Part shown: in pieces, positions 1-7,762 of the stretch
Layout: each line of letters opens with the position of its first letter
Numbering within the stretch: position 1 is the stretch's first letter
Origin: Faecalicatena contorta
GTDB taxonomy: Bacteria > Bacillota > Clostridia > Lachnospirales > Lachnospiraceae
NCBI RefSeq assembly: GCF_021531895.1
Contig: NZ_JAFBIX010000006.1
Location: 44,815-108,814 of the forward strand
Direction of reading: 5' to 3'
DNA length: 64,000 nt
Program-made: the position numbers and the translations under genes
The notes under the pieces: model-generated
Databases searched by the model: none
The model's input: the letters and a program-made list of their open reading frames with translations, nothing else
Told to the model about the DNA's origin: nothing

Positions 1-911
1 GAAAATGTTGTTCCAAAAGAAGAATCAGAATCTTTGAAAGCATAATCTGGAAGCAATGCGGTGGCTTCCTGTATGGAACCGGCTTTTTCATAGATACCGC
101 CTTCAGATTCTATTTCCGTAGAACCGGTAATCTTTTCGATGGACCACTCCAGACCATCCGGATCAGAGGATGCTGCCAGAGATAATCCTCCTCCGATTAC
201 GATTGCCAGAACGGCAAGAATAGTTACCGTCTTTTTAAATGAAAAACGACCTTTGGAGACTGCCGATTCCGCTCCATGATACAGCATCTCAGGACGTGCA
301 TCGTGTACAAATACCAGAATGGCTGCAGTAATAAGTCCTTCCACAAAACCGATAGCAAGGTGAATCGGCTGCATGGTTGCTGCAAATGTAGTAAATGGAA
401 GCTCCGTTATGCCAGAAGCGAGAGTTTCCAGTGTCACACTGAATGCTCCAAGCTGTAGGGTAAGAACACAACCTAAGATGGAGGCAGCAATAATCTTGCC
501 TTTGGTAAATCCTTTTTTTATGATTGGCTTCCAGATAAGAAGGGCACCAATGAAACATCCGTAAAATGCCATGTTCCAGACATTACATCCGAGCGCCAGA
601 AGACCGCCGTCTGCAAATAACAGACATTGGATGAGCAACACTCCAATCATGGTGAGGAATCCAGCGTATGGTCCAAGTAACGCTGATAGTAGCATACCTC
701 CGCATAGGTGCCCACTGGAACCAGTGCCCGGAATGGTGAAATTAATCATCTGGGTCGCAAATACGAATGCACCCATTACGCCCATAACGGGAATCTTCTT
801 TGGATCACTTTCTAATCGTACCTTTTTTACAGAATAAGCTGCTGCCGCTGCGGAACAGGCATACATTGTTCCTGCCACTGCCGGTGAGACCAAAGCATCA
901 GCCATATGCAT
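1..911 (-). CDS. cbiM: Energy-coupling factor cobalt/nickel transporter component CbiM/NikM (3' end outside window)
   Basis: Integral membrane substrate-specific component of an ECF-type Co2+/Ni2+ importer. The gene enters from the right and runs off position 1, so about 303 N-terminal residues are visible. The protein begins MHMADALVSP. The His at position 2 fits the family's N-terminal metal-binding His, and GSSGHLCGG is a typical CbiM core motif. Several hydrophobic helices follow. Near residue 250 a DPDGLEW segment follows another helix, which is the PDGLE/CbiN-like domain often fused to CbiM. The start at 911 has a GGGAGAG ribosome site; a second ATG lies six bases in. The partner genes cbiQ/cbiO would lie beyond the window. 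Whether the metal is cobalt or nickel cannot be decided from this sequence. Confidence 0.9.
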   Translation of the reverse strand, partial: MHMADALVSPAVAGTMYACSAAAAAYSVKKVRLESDPKKIPVMGVMGAFVFATQMINFTIPGTGSSGHLCGGMLLSALLGPYAGFLTMIGVLLIQCLLFADGGLLALGCNVWNMAFYGCFIGALLIWKPIIKKGFTKGKIIAASILGCVLTLQLGAFSVTLETLASGITELPFTTFAATMQPIHLAIGFVEGLITAAILVFVHDARPEMLYHGAESAVSKGRFSFKKTVTILAVLAIVIGGGLSLAASSDPDGLEWSIEKITGSTEIESEGGIYEKAGSIQEATALLPDYAFKDSDSSFGTTF

Positions 912-923
912 AGAGCATCTCTC

Positions 924-982
924 CCTTCATTCCTCAGAATAATCTTTGATGTCAACACTATATTACGTTACCAGAATGAAGG
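924..982 (-). promoter_or_regulatory. Leader/promoter region of cbiM with 9-bp inverted repeat
   Basis: CCTTCATTC at 924-932 is exactly repeated in inverted form (GAATGAAGG) at 974-982. In the cbiM transcript the second arm would abut the GGGAGAG ribosome site, so a long-range hairpin could affect translation. A possible -10 (TAATAT) lies between the arms on the minus strand. I cannot match it to a known Co/Ni riboswitch or to NikR, so it may equally be an operator half-site pair. Confidence 0.35.
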
Positions 983-990
983 AAAACAAG

Positions 991-1002
991 CCCCCATGGG
1001 GG
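991..1002. promoter_or_regulatory. Perfect 12-bp GC palindrome between tetR-type gene and cbiM
   Basis: CCCCCATGGGGG is a perfect palindrome lying 11 bases past the stop of the TetR gene and about 80 bases before the cbiM start. It could be the stem of a weak terminator on the minus strand (followed by CTTGTTTT) or a protein-binding site upstream of the cbiM promoter. Confidence 0.35.
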
Positions 1003-1013
1003 TGAAAAACAGA

Positions 1014-1613
1014 TTATTTCATGCGATGACTCTCGATGATAAGCTTGACGGTACGATATAAAAATGGTTTATATTGCTCGATGGAAAGTGGTTCTTCGTA
1101 TATCACAGAATTATAGGCAGTAGAACCGGCAAGTTCGATAATCGTAAACAGCATGACATCTATATCTTCATAGGAGTATGCATCCTGCTCGACCATTTTG
1201 AGAAAGGCTTCATATAATTCTGTGTCTGAGTCTTCACCGGTCAGCAGTGCAGATTTCAGTGCGCCCATGACAAGATTCTTAGAAATGAAGTTTAAAAGAG
1301 ATTTGTTATCTTTTAAGGCATCAATGACATGATTAATGATAAAAATCAACTGTTCTTCCAGTCCTTGAACATTGGATGCAGCCAGTGCGAGGTTGGCGGC
1401 ATGGAATAGTTCATGTGTCTTGTGGGCAATGAGTTTATTCTTGATGTCGTATTTGTCTTTAAAATACAGATAGAATGTACCCTTTGCAACGCCTGCTTTT
1501 TCTACGATGTCAGAGATGGCAGTAGTATTGAAGCCTTTTGTAGTAAATAATTCATATGCAGTATTAAAAAGTGCATCTTTTTTCTTACGTTTATTTTCGT
1601 CAACTTTTCCCAT
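1014..1613 (-). CDS. TetR/AcrR family transcriptional regulator
   Basis: Protein of 199 residues with an N-terminal TetR helix-turn-helix (about residues 25-50, ending in the family signature GTFYLYFKDKYDI) and a variable helical ligand-binding domain. The ATG at 1613 follows a GAGGAGAAA ribosome site, read on the minus strand. It is divergent from the RND exporter gene, and three copies of a TGACTnnnAGTCA palindrome sit between the two. The natural inference is that this protein represses the exporter and possibly itself, with an exporter substrate as inducer. The ligand is unknown. Confidence 0.9.
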   Translation of the reverse strand: MGKVDENKRKKKDALFNTAYELFTTKGFNTTAISDIVEKAGVAKGTFYLYFKDKYDIKNKLIAHKTHELFHAANLALAASNVQGLEEQLIFIINHVIDALKDNKSLLNFISKNLVMGALKSALLTGEDSDTELYEAFLKMVEQDAYSYEDIDVMLFTIIELAGSTAYNSVIYEEPLSIEQYKPFLYRTVKLIIESHRMK

Positions 1614-1633
1614 AATTTTTCTCCTCGTTCTTT

Positions 1634-1663
1634 ATTATAAACAGAGTTTTTGGCTGTTGGCAA
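1634..1663 (-). promoter_or_regulatory. Promoter of the TetR-family gene
   Basis: On the minus strand a TTGCCA -35 box (1658-1663) is followed after 18 bases by a perfect TATAAT -10 box (1634-1639), about 20 bases ahead of the start codon. The nearest operator (1681-1693) lies 17 bases upstream of the -35 box. Confidence 0.6.
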
Positions 1664-1680
1664 GAGGTTTATACAAAAAA

Positions 1681-1758
1681 TGACTAAAAGTCAAAAATAT
1701 ATTGACTAATAGTCATTTTTGATGTATAGTGCATATTGTAATAAATGACTGATAGTCA
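1681..1758. promoter_or_regulatory. Three TGACT-N3-AGTCA palindromic operators
   Basis: Palindromes of the form TGACTnnnAGTCA occur at 1681-1693 (centre AAA), 1703-1715 (centre AAT) and 1746-1758 (centre GAT). Their starts are 22 and 43 bases apart, close to two and four helical turns, so all three present the same face of the DNA. The second overlaps the -35 box of the exporter promoter and the third lies just past its predicted start point. This fits cooperative repression by the adjacent TetR-family protein. Confidence 0.75.
1702..1730 (+). promoter_or_regulatory. Promoter of the RND exporter operon
   Basis: A TTGACT -35 box (1702-1707) and TATAGT -10 box (1725-1730) are separated by exactly 17 bases. 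The -35 box is part of the second TetR-type palindrome, so operator binding would directly block polymerase. Confidence 0.7.
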
Positions 1759-1782
1759 GAAAATGAAAAGGAGCAAATGAGT

Positions 1783-3855
1783 ATGGTTAACTTTGGAAAA
1801 AAAGTAGTGAAGTACAGAGTGCCGATACTGATCATAAGTATCTTATTGTTGATTCCATCTGTACTGGGGTATGTCAATACCAGAGTCAATTATGATGTTC
1901 TTACTTATCTGCCGGATGATATTGAGACTATGCAGGGTCAGGATATTTTGACGGATGATTTTGGGGTAGGAGCATTTTCCATGTTTATTGTAGATGGCAT
2001 GGAAGATAAAGATGTGGCAGCATTAAAAGCAAAGATTGAAAAGGTAGACCATGTGGCAAATGTCCTGTGGTACGATTCCATCGCAGATATATCTATACCA
2101 GAGAGCATGCTGCCGGATAATATCTACGAGGTATTTAATTCAGATACAGGAACGATGATGGCAATCTTTTTTGATGAAGGGACATCTTCGGATGGAACAA
2201 TGGAGGCTATAGAAGAGATTCGCTCCATTGCCGGAAAGCAGTGCTTTTTAAGTGGAATGTCTGCAATTGTAACTGATACGAAGAATCTCGCTGAGAAGGA
2301 AACGCCGCTTTATGTATTAATCGCAGTGGCTCTTGCATTACTTGTTCTTGGAATTACAATGGATTCCTTCTTTGTGCCGGTACTGTTTCTGTTGAGTATC
2401 GGAATGGCAATCTTATATAACCTTGGAAGTAACTATTTCTTAGGGGAAATCTCTTATATTACGAAAGCACTGGCCGCAGTGCTGCAATTAGGAGTAACGA
2501 TGGACTATTCCATTTTCCTGATGCATAGTTATGAAGAACAGCAGATTCGTTATAATGGTGATAAAGAACGTGCGATGGCACATGCGATTTCGCAGACATT
2601 TTCCTCTGTAATCGGAAGTTCTGTCACTACAATCGCGGGATTTATTGCGCTTTGCTTCATGACGTTCACACTTGGCCTGGACATCGGTATTGTTATGGTA
2701 AAAGGCGTTGTCTTTGGAGTAATAGCTTGTATTACAGTTCTTCCGTCTATGATTCTTTGTTGTGACAAATTCATCGAGAAGACGAAGCATAAACCGCTAT
2801 TGCCAGATATTGGAAAGATATCGGATCGGGTTACCAAACATTATCTTGTATATGTAGCACTTTTCCTGGTGCTTTTATTCCCGGCAATTTACGGAAATAG
2901 CCATACAAGCGTTTACTATAACCTGGATGCATCTCTCCCGAAAAATCTGCCAAGTGTTATTGCAAATGAGAAATTAAAAGAAGACTACGATATGAATACG
3001 ACTCACATGATCCTGGTCGACAGTTCTGTCTCGTCTTCAGATGTGAATAAGATGATGAAGGAAATCGATAAGGTAGATGGAGTGAAGTGGGCACTTGGCC
3101 TGGATAAACTGGTCGGGCCTGGTATTCCTACTGATATGCTGCCAGATTCTGTAACCAGTATGCTGAAGAATGACAAGTATCAATTATTGTTGGTAAATTC
3201 ACAGTATAAAGTGGCTTCGGATGAGATCAACGGACAGATTACAGAGATTAATCAGATTCTGGATAAGTATGACAAAGGTGCAATGTTAATCGGTGAAGGA
3301 CCGCTGACCAATGATCTGATTGAAATTACGGATAAAGATTTTAAGACGGTCAGTGCAGTATCGATTGGAATTATATTTATCATCATATTATTGCTTTTCA
3401 AATCCATTTCGCTGCCGATGATACTGGTTGGAGTCATTGAGTTTGCAATCTTTGTAAATATGGGAATTCCGTTCTATACCGGAACGACGCTGCCGTTCGT
3501 AGCCTCTATCGTTATCGGAACGATTCAGCTGGGTTCGACGGTGGACTATGCAATCTTGATGACAACAAGGTATAAACGAGAACGAAATCATGGAGCAGGA
3601 AAATATGATGCAATTACGACCGCACATCGAGCTTCGGCTCGTTCCATCATGGTAAGCGCATTCAGTTTCTTTGCAGCAACGATAGGGGTAGGATTTTATT
3701 CCAATATTGATATGATCAGTTCTCTGTGTGTTCTGATGGCAAGGGGAGCATTGATCAGTATGATCGTGGTTGTATTTGTTCTGCCATCTATGTTTATGGT
3801 ATTTGATAAGGTAATTGTTAAGACAAGTAAAGACTTTTTGCCGAAAAAGGCGTAG
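1783..3855 (+). CDS. RND/MMPL-family transporter
   Basis: Polytopic membrane exporter of 690 residues in two homologous halves. Each half has one N-terminal helix, a large extracytoplasmic domain and a five-helix bundle (about residues 175-335 and 520-680). The proton-relay helix motif appears twice, as TMDYSIFLMHSYEE and STVDYAILMTTRYK. This is the SSD/MMPL type of RND protein found in Gram-positive bacteria. An in-frame ATG at 1777 lies only 3 bases after AAAGGAG, so the ATG at 1783, with 9-base spacing, is the better start. It is followed after 22 bases by the XXXLXXG-repeat protein and is divergent from a TetR regulator. Substrate unknown; likely lipid, peptide or amphipathic toxin. Confidence 0.9.
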   Translation: MVNFGKKVVKYRVPILIISILLLIPSVLGYVNTRVNYDVLTYLPDDIETMQGQDILTDDFGVGAFSMFIVDGMEDKDVAALKAKIEKVDHVANVLWYDSIADISIPESMLPDNIYEVFNSDTGTMMAIFFDEGTSSDGTMEAIEEIRSIAGKQCFLSGMSAIVTDTKNLAEKETPLYVLIAVALALLVLGITMDSFFVPVLFLLSIGMAILYNLGSNYFLGEISYITKALAAVLQLGVTMDYSIFLMHSYEEQQIRYNGDKERAMAHAISQTFSSVIGSSVTTIAGFIALCFMTFTLGLDIGIVMVKGVVFGVIACITVLPSMILCCDKFIEKTKHKPLLPDIGKISDRVTKHYLVYVALFLVLLFPAIYGNSHTSVYYNLDASLPKNLPSVIANEKLKEDYDMNTTHMILVDSSVSSSDVNKMMKEIDKVDGVKWALGLDKLVGPGIPTDMLPDSVTSMLKNDKYQLLLVNSQYKVASDEINGQITEINQILDKYDKGAMLIGEGPLTNDLIEITDKDFKTVSAVSIGIIFIIILLLFKSISLPMILVGVIEFAIFVNMGIPFYTGTTLPFVASIVIGTIQLGSTVDYAILMTTRYKRERNHGAGKYDAITTAHRASARSIMVSAFSFFAATIGVGFYSNIDMISSLCVLMARGALISMIVVVFVLPSMFMVFDKVIVKTSKDFLPKKA

Positions 3856-3877
3856 ATCTGGTTAGGAGGTAATCTTC

Positions 3878-5920
3878 ATGAAGAATAAGAAAGCAAAAAA
3901 AGTAATGGCAGGCTCTATGGCGGTGGTTATAGCAGCAGGACTTGCAGGAACTTATGGATATTATAATCATGCATCTGAGGTTCAGGCCGAAGAAGATACA
4001 GAAGTATTGCAGGAAACGGCAGAACAAGTTCTGGGAGACAGTGATACGGGTGATGATGGAGAATTTTATAAAGAAGAATCCGTTTATGTGAAGGCTGACG
4101 CTTCTGGTCATCCAATGAAGACGACAGTTACGGAATGGCTGAAGAATCCAGAAAAAGGAACATTTGAAGATTCGACAAAATTGAATGACATTAAAAATAT
4201 TAAAGGAGAAGAGAGCTTCAATGAAGGAACGGATGGCTCTTTGCAATGGCAATCTGAGGGAAATGACATTTATTATCAGGGAACGATAGACAAAGAACTA
4301 CCGGTGGATGTAAAAGTATCCTATAAGTTGGATGGGGAAAGCATTTCCCCAGAGGAACTGGAAGGGAAAGACGGGAAGTTAGAGATTCATTTTGAATATG
4401 AGAATAAATCCAAAGAAACGGTAGATGTAGGTGGAGAAAATGCGGAAATGTATACACCGTTTACCATGGTCACAGCGATGATGCTTCCAACGGATGGTTA
4501 TAAAAATGTGACAATTGATAATGGTAAGATTATTTCAGACGCTGACAAAGATATTATTGTCGGGGTGGCATTCCCGGGACTGGAAGAGAATATGAATCTT
4601 CAGAATCTAGATGTAGATATCCCAGATAGTGTAACGATTACGGCCGATGTAGAAGATGCATCAGTGGAACCGACCATTACACTTGCCTCTGCAGAGCTTT
4701 TGAATGAAATAGATCTGGATAACATCGACAGTTTTGATGATCTGGAAGGCTCCATCGAGCAGTTAGAGGATGCAACCAATCAGTTGGTAGAAGGTTCGAA
4801 ATCTGCAGCCGATGGGGCGAAAGAACTGGCCGATGGATCTAAGACCTTATCTGACGGTGTGAATACGCTGAATGATAAGAGTGGTGAATTGGCAAGTGGA
4901 ATGAATACTCTGGCAGATGGAGTGAATGCGTATGTAGGCGGAGTAAGCCAGCTCGCAAGTGGAAGTACTTCTGTGGCAAATGGAGCAGCAGCTTTAAAAT
5001 CTGGTGCGCAGACAGCGCAGGCAGGCATTTCTTCTGCAAAAGTCGGGGCAGACCAGCTGGTAGCCGGATACACTGGAGTCGGAACAGAAACAGGAGTAGG
5101 CGTTGTTGCAGCCGCAAAGTCAATCAGTGATGGGATTACTGTATTAAATAACACATTAAGTGAGAATACCAGCCTTACACTCAGTCCGGCGCAAGAACAG
5201 TCAATCAGTGATATGGCATATCAAATGGCAGAAATATCGGTTAAGAATATACCGGAGGATACATTTACTAATCTTAAGACAACAAAGACTGTTTATATTT
5301 CAAATCTGAGTGGACAGTATGAAGAATTATTGAAATCACAATTTACGAATACAATGAATCAGACCGCAGATACTGTGAAATCTACAATTAAAGATAATAT
5401 ACGACCGATAGTTACAGGAGCTCCAGCATTAGCAGCCGGAGTAAAGCAATTGTATGCCGGAACTGTAGATTTACAGAATGGTTTAAGCCAGCTCAATGAT
5501 GGAAGCACATCATTAGTGCAAGGAACTTCGGACCTGTATGAAGGAGCAATTGCATTACAACAAGGAGCAGCAAAACTCAATGAAAGAAGCAGCCTGTTAT
5601 CTACAGGAACACAGTCTCTGAAAGCTGGCGGTTCCCAACTGACGTCTGGCGTTGGCCAGCTTGCAGACGGCGCCGGGCAGGTCGCAGATGGCGCAAGTGC
5701 ACTGGCAGACGGAAATCAGCAGCTTTCAGATGGTATGGCGGAATATAAAGAATCCGCCATCGATAAATTAACAGAACTATTCAACGGAGATATCCAGAAT
5801 GTAACATCACGAATTGATGCTATGAAGACATTAAGTCGAAATTACAAATCCTTCGCAGGAATCAAGGATGGTGTCAATGGAAGTACAAAATTCATCATTG
5901 AGACAGAAGGAATAGATTAA
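3878..5920 (+). CDS. Membrane-anchored XXXLXXG heptad-repeat protein, putative RND partner
   Basis: Protein of 680 residues. A basic start and hydrophobic stretch (about residues 8-28) form a signal peptide or signal anchor, followed by an acidic linker. The middle is a globular beta-rich region (about 60-270). Two blocks of heptads of the type DGAKELADGSKTLSDG (about 300-420 and 535-625) match the X-X-X-Leu-X-X-Gly heptad repeats of YhgE/Pip-like surface proteins and predict a long helical rod. It is cotranscribed with the RND exporter (strong AGGAGG site). I infer an extracytoplasmic adaptor reaching into the envelope. There is no C-terminal membrane helix or sortase motif. Confidence 0.75.
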   Translation: MKNKKAKKVMAGSMAVVIAAGLAGTYGYYNHASEVQAEEDTEVLQETAEQVLGDSDTGDDGEFYKEESVYVKADASGHPMKTTVTEWLKNPEKGTFEDSTKLNDIKNIKGEESFNEGTDGSLQWQSEGNDIYYQGTIDKELPVDVKVSYKLDGESISPEELEGKDGKLEIHFEYENKSKETVDVGGENAEMYTPFTMVTAMMLPTDGYKNVTIDNGKIISDADKDIIVGVAFPGLEENMNLQNLDVDIPDSVTITADVEDASVEPTITLASAELLNEIDLDNIDSFDDLEGSIEQLEDATNQLVEGSKSAADGAKELADGSKTLSDGVNTLNDKSGELASGMNTLADGVNAYVGGVSQLASGSTSVANGAAALKSGAQTAQAGISSAKVGADQLVAGYTGVGTETGVGVVAAAKSISDGITVLNNTLSENTSLTLSPAQEQSISDMAYQMAEISVKNIPEDTFTNLKTTKTVYISNLSGQYEELLKSQFTNTMNQTADTVKSTIKDNIRPIVTGAPALAAGVKQLYAGTVDLQNGLSQLNDGSTSLVQGTSDLYEGAIALQQGAAKLNERSSLLSTGTQSLKAGGSQLTSGVGQLADGAGQVADGASALADGNQQLSDGMAEYKESAIDKLTELFNGDIQNVTSRIDAMKTLSRNYKSFAGIKDGVNGSTKFIIETEGID

Positions 5921-5930
5921 CAAAATAACG

Positions 5931-5969
5931 CGAATGGGTACACCACAAATGACGAATGGGTACACCACA
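5931..5969 (+). repeat. Short tandem repeat, 22-bp unit
   Basis: The 17-mer CGAATGGGTACACCACA occurs at 5931-5947 and again at 5953-5969, separated by AATGA (22-bp period), in the spacer directly after the XXXLXXG gene and just before a 20-bp inverted repeat. Confidence 0.85.
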
Positions 5970-5975
5970 TTTTTT

Positions 5976-6018
5976 AATTGGGGACGTAGACTTTTTTCAA
6001 AAGTCTACGTCCCCAATT
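5976..6018. terminator. 20-bp perfect inverted repeat, probable terminator
   Basis: Arms 5976-5995 and 5999-6018 are perfect complements (the left arm begins AATTGGGGACGTAGAC) around a 3-base loop, giving a very stable hairpin after the exporter operon. The arms end in A/T runs inside the hairpin rather than a classical downstream T tract, so it may be a dispersed repeat acting as a terminator. The right arm overlaps the -35 box of the next promoter. Confidence 0.7.
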
Positions 6019-6045
6019 GTTAAAATGAAGCTCCCATGCTATAAT
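6017..6045 (+). promoter_or_regulatory. Promoter of the methyltransferase-hslO-nadE operon
   Basis: TTGTTA (6017-6022) and a perfect TATAAT (6040-6045) are 17 bases apart, about 35 bases ahead of the methyltransferase start. Confidence 0.6.
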
Positions 6046-6079
6046 AAGTCCAGTCATATTACGGAAAGGATGGAATATC

Positions 6080-6838
6080 ATGGAGGCTTATACAAGTTTT
6101 GCGGTGGTTTATGATACGTTCATGGATAATGTCCCATATGAGGAATGGGCTGATTATTTGTGGAAATTATTGCGGGAATATGGTATTGCAGATGGACTGG
6201 TATTGGAGTTGGGCTGTGGAACAGGCAGTATGACGGAACTTCTGGCGTCGAAGGGGTATGATATGATTGGCGTGGATAATTCGGAGGATATGCTGGAGCT
6301 TGCGATGGAGAAGCGAATAGAGAGTGGACATGATATTCTGTACTTGTTGCAGAATATGCAGGAGTTTGAATTGTATGGTACGGTGAGAGCTGTGGTCAGT
6401 GTCTGTGATTCGGTGAATTATGTGACGGATGAGGAGGAGTTGACGGAGGTCTTCCGTCTGGTGAATAACTATCTGGATCCTCAAGGTGTATTTATCTTTG
6501 ATTTTAATACAGAATATAAGTATCAGGAGATTCTCGGAGAGCAGGTGATTGCGGAAGAACGGGAAGAATGTAGCTTTATCTGGGATAATTATTATGATGA
6601 AGAGCAGAAGATCAATGAATATGAACTGACGTTGTTTGTACAGAGTCAGGAAGATCCCGAGTTGTATCGCAAGTACCAGGAGGTTCATTATCAGAGGGCA
6701 TATACTTTGGAGAGAATAAGGAATTTGATTGAAAAAGCAGGACTTCGTTATGTGACAGCGTATGATGCATACACGAAGGATGCTCCATTGTATACAAGTG
6801 AGCGTATCTGTGTGGTAGCACAGGAATGTGGAAAATAA
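6080..6838 (+). CDS. Class I SAM-dependent methyltransferase
   Basis: Cytosolic protein of 252 residues with a Rossmann-type methyltransferase fold. Motif I is VLELGCGTGSMTELL (about residues 41-55), the acidic ribose-binding residue lies in GVDNSEDML, and a SVCDSVNYV motif follows. The start has an AAGGATGG ribosome site. It opens a co-directional operon with hslO and nadE 30 bases downstream. This family commonly precedes hslO in Lachnospiraceae (recalled, not checked). The substrate cannot be told from the sequence. Confidence 0.85.
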   Translation: MEAYTSFAVVYDTFMDNVPYEEWADYLWKLLREYGIADGLVLELGCGTGSMTELLASKGYDMIGVDNSEDMLELAMEKRIESGHDILYLLQNMQEFELYGTVRAVVSVCDSVNYVTDEEELTEVFRLVNNYLDPQGVFIFDFNTEYKYQEILGEQVIAEEREECSFIWDNYYDEEQKINEYELTLFVQSQEDPELYRKYQEVHYQRAYTLERIRNLIEKAGLRYVTAYDAYTKDAPLYTSERICVVAQECGK

Positions 6839-6868
6839 GAAGATTGAAATAAGAAAGGCAGATAGAAA

Positions 6869-7744
6869 ATGAAAGATTATATTGTAAGAGCAACTGCGGC
6901 AGATAATCAGATCCGGGCGTTTGCTGCGACAACAACACAGGTGGTGGAGATTGCAAGACAACACCATAATACCAGCCCGGTAGCAACAGCAGCGTTGGGA
7001 CGTCTCCTGACAGCAGGAGCTATGATGGGAAGCATGATGAAAAATGATACGGATATGTTGACCTTACAGATTCGTGGAGATGGACCAATTCAGGGAATTA
7101 CGGTTACAGCGGATAGTCATGCCAATGTTAAAGGGTATGTGGGAAATCCGGATGTAGTATTGCCACCTAAAAATGGTAAACTGGATGTTGGCGGAGCTGT
7201 TGGCATTGGATTATTGCAAGTTATTAAGGATATGGGACTCAAAGAACCATATTCTGGACAGACGATTCTGGTATCCAGCGAGATTGCAGAAGACTTGACT
7301 TATTATTTTGCCAATTCTGAACAGGTTCCGTCTTCAGTAGGCTTAGGAGTTTTGATGGAGAAGAATAATACCGTTCGTTGTGCCGGTGGATTTATTATTC
7401 AGCTTATGCCATTTGCAGAAGAAAAGACAATCAGTCAGTTGGAAGAGAACTTAAAGAATGTGACGTCGGTGACAGCACTTCTGGATCAGGGATATACACC
7501 GGAGCAATTGTTGGAAACGTTGCTTGGCAATCTTGGATTGGAGATTACAGATACAGTGCCAACTCAATTCTACTGTAATTGTTCGAAAGAAAGAGTGGAA
7601 CAGGCTGTGGTCAGTATCGGGCGCAAAGAGATTCAGGAGATGATTGATGACGGAGAGGACATTGAAGTGAAGTGTCATTTCTGCAATACAGCGTATCGAT
7701 ATACGGTAGATGAATTAAAGAATATTATAAAACGAAGTAAATAA
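6869..7744 (+). CDS. hslO: Redox-regulated chaperone Hsp33
   Basis: Protein of 291 residues and full family length. Hsp33 is a cytosolic holdase that becomes active on oxidation, when its four zinc-ligating cysteines form disulfides. The C-terminal zinc site is complete: Cys236-x-Cys238 (CNCSKE) and Cys269-x2-Cys272 (CHFC). The N-terminal domain shows the family pattern TSPVATAALGRLLTA and LRGDGP-like QIRGDGPI. A ribosome site AAGAAAGG precedes the ATG. Its place between a methyltransferase and NAD synthetase suggests a constitutive housekeeping operon. Confidence 0.95.
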   Translation: MKDYIVRATAADNQIRAFAATTTQVVEIARQHHNTSPVATAALGRLLTAGAMMGSMMKNDTDMLTLQIRGDGPIQGITVTADSHANVKGYVGNPDVVLPPKNGKLDVGGAVGIGLLQVIKDMGLKEPYSGQTILVSSEIAEDLTYYFANSEQVPSSVGLGVLMEKNNTVRCAGGFIIQLMPFAEEKTISQLEENLKNVTSVTALLDQGYTPEQLLETLLGNLGLEITDTVPTQFYCNCSKERVEQAVVSIGRKEIQEMIDDGEDIEVKCHFCNTAYRYTVDELKNIIKRSK

Positions 7745-7762
7745 AGAGGTGGGGAGAAGAAG

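Noticed and set aside
1681..1758. CRISPR-like short repeats
   Set aside because: Only three short palindromes with very unequal and short spacing at a promoter; they fit operators.
4780..5154. Ala/Pro/Ser-rich minus-strand frames under the XXXLXXG gene
   Set aside because: Antisense shadow of the repeat-coding sequence; no ribosome site.
5931..5969. Remnant of a CRISPR or integron array
   Set aside because: Only two units with a 5-base gap and no associated genes.
6167..6967. 266-residue minus-strand frame
   Set aside because: Shadow of the methyltransferase gene; Ile/His/Cys-rich composition typical of antisense translation.
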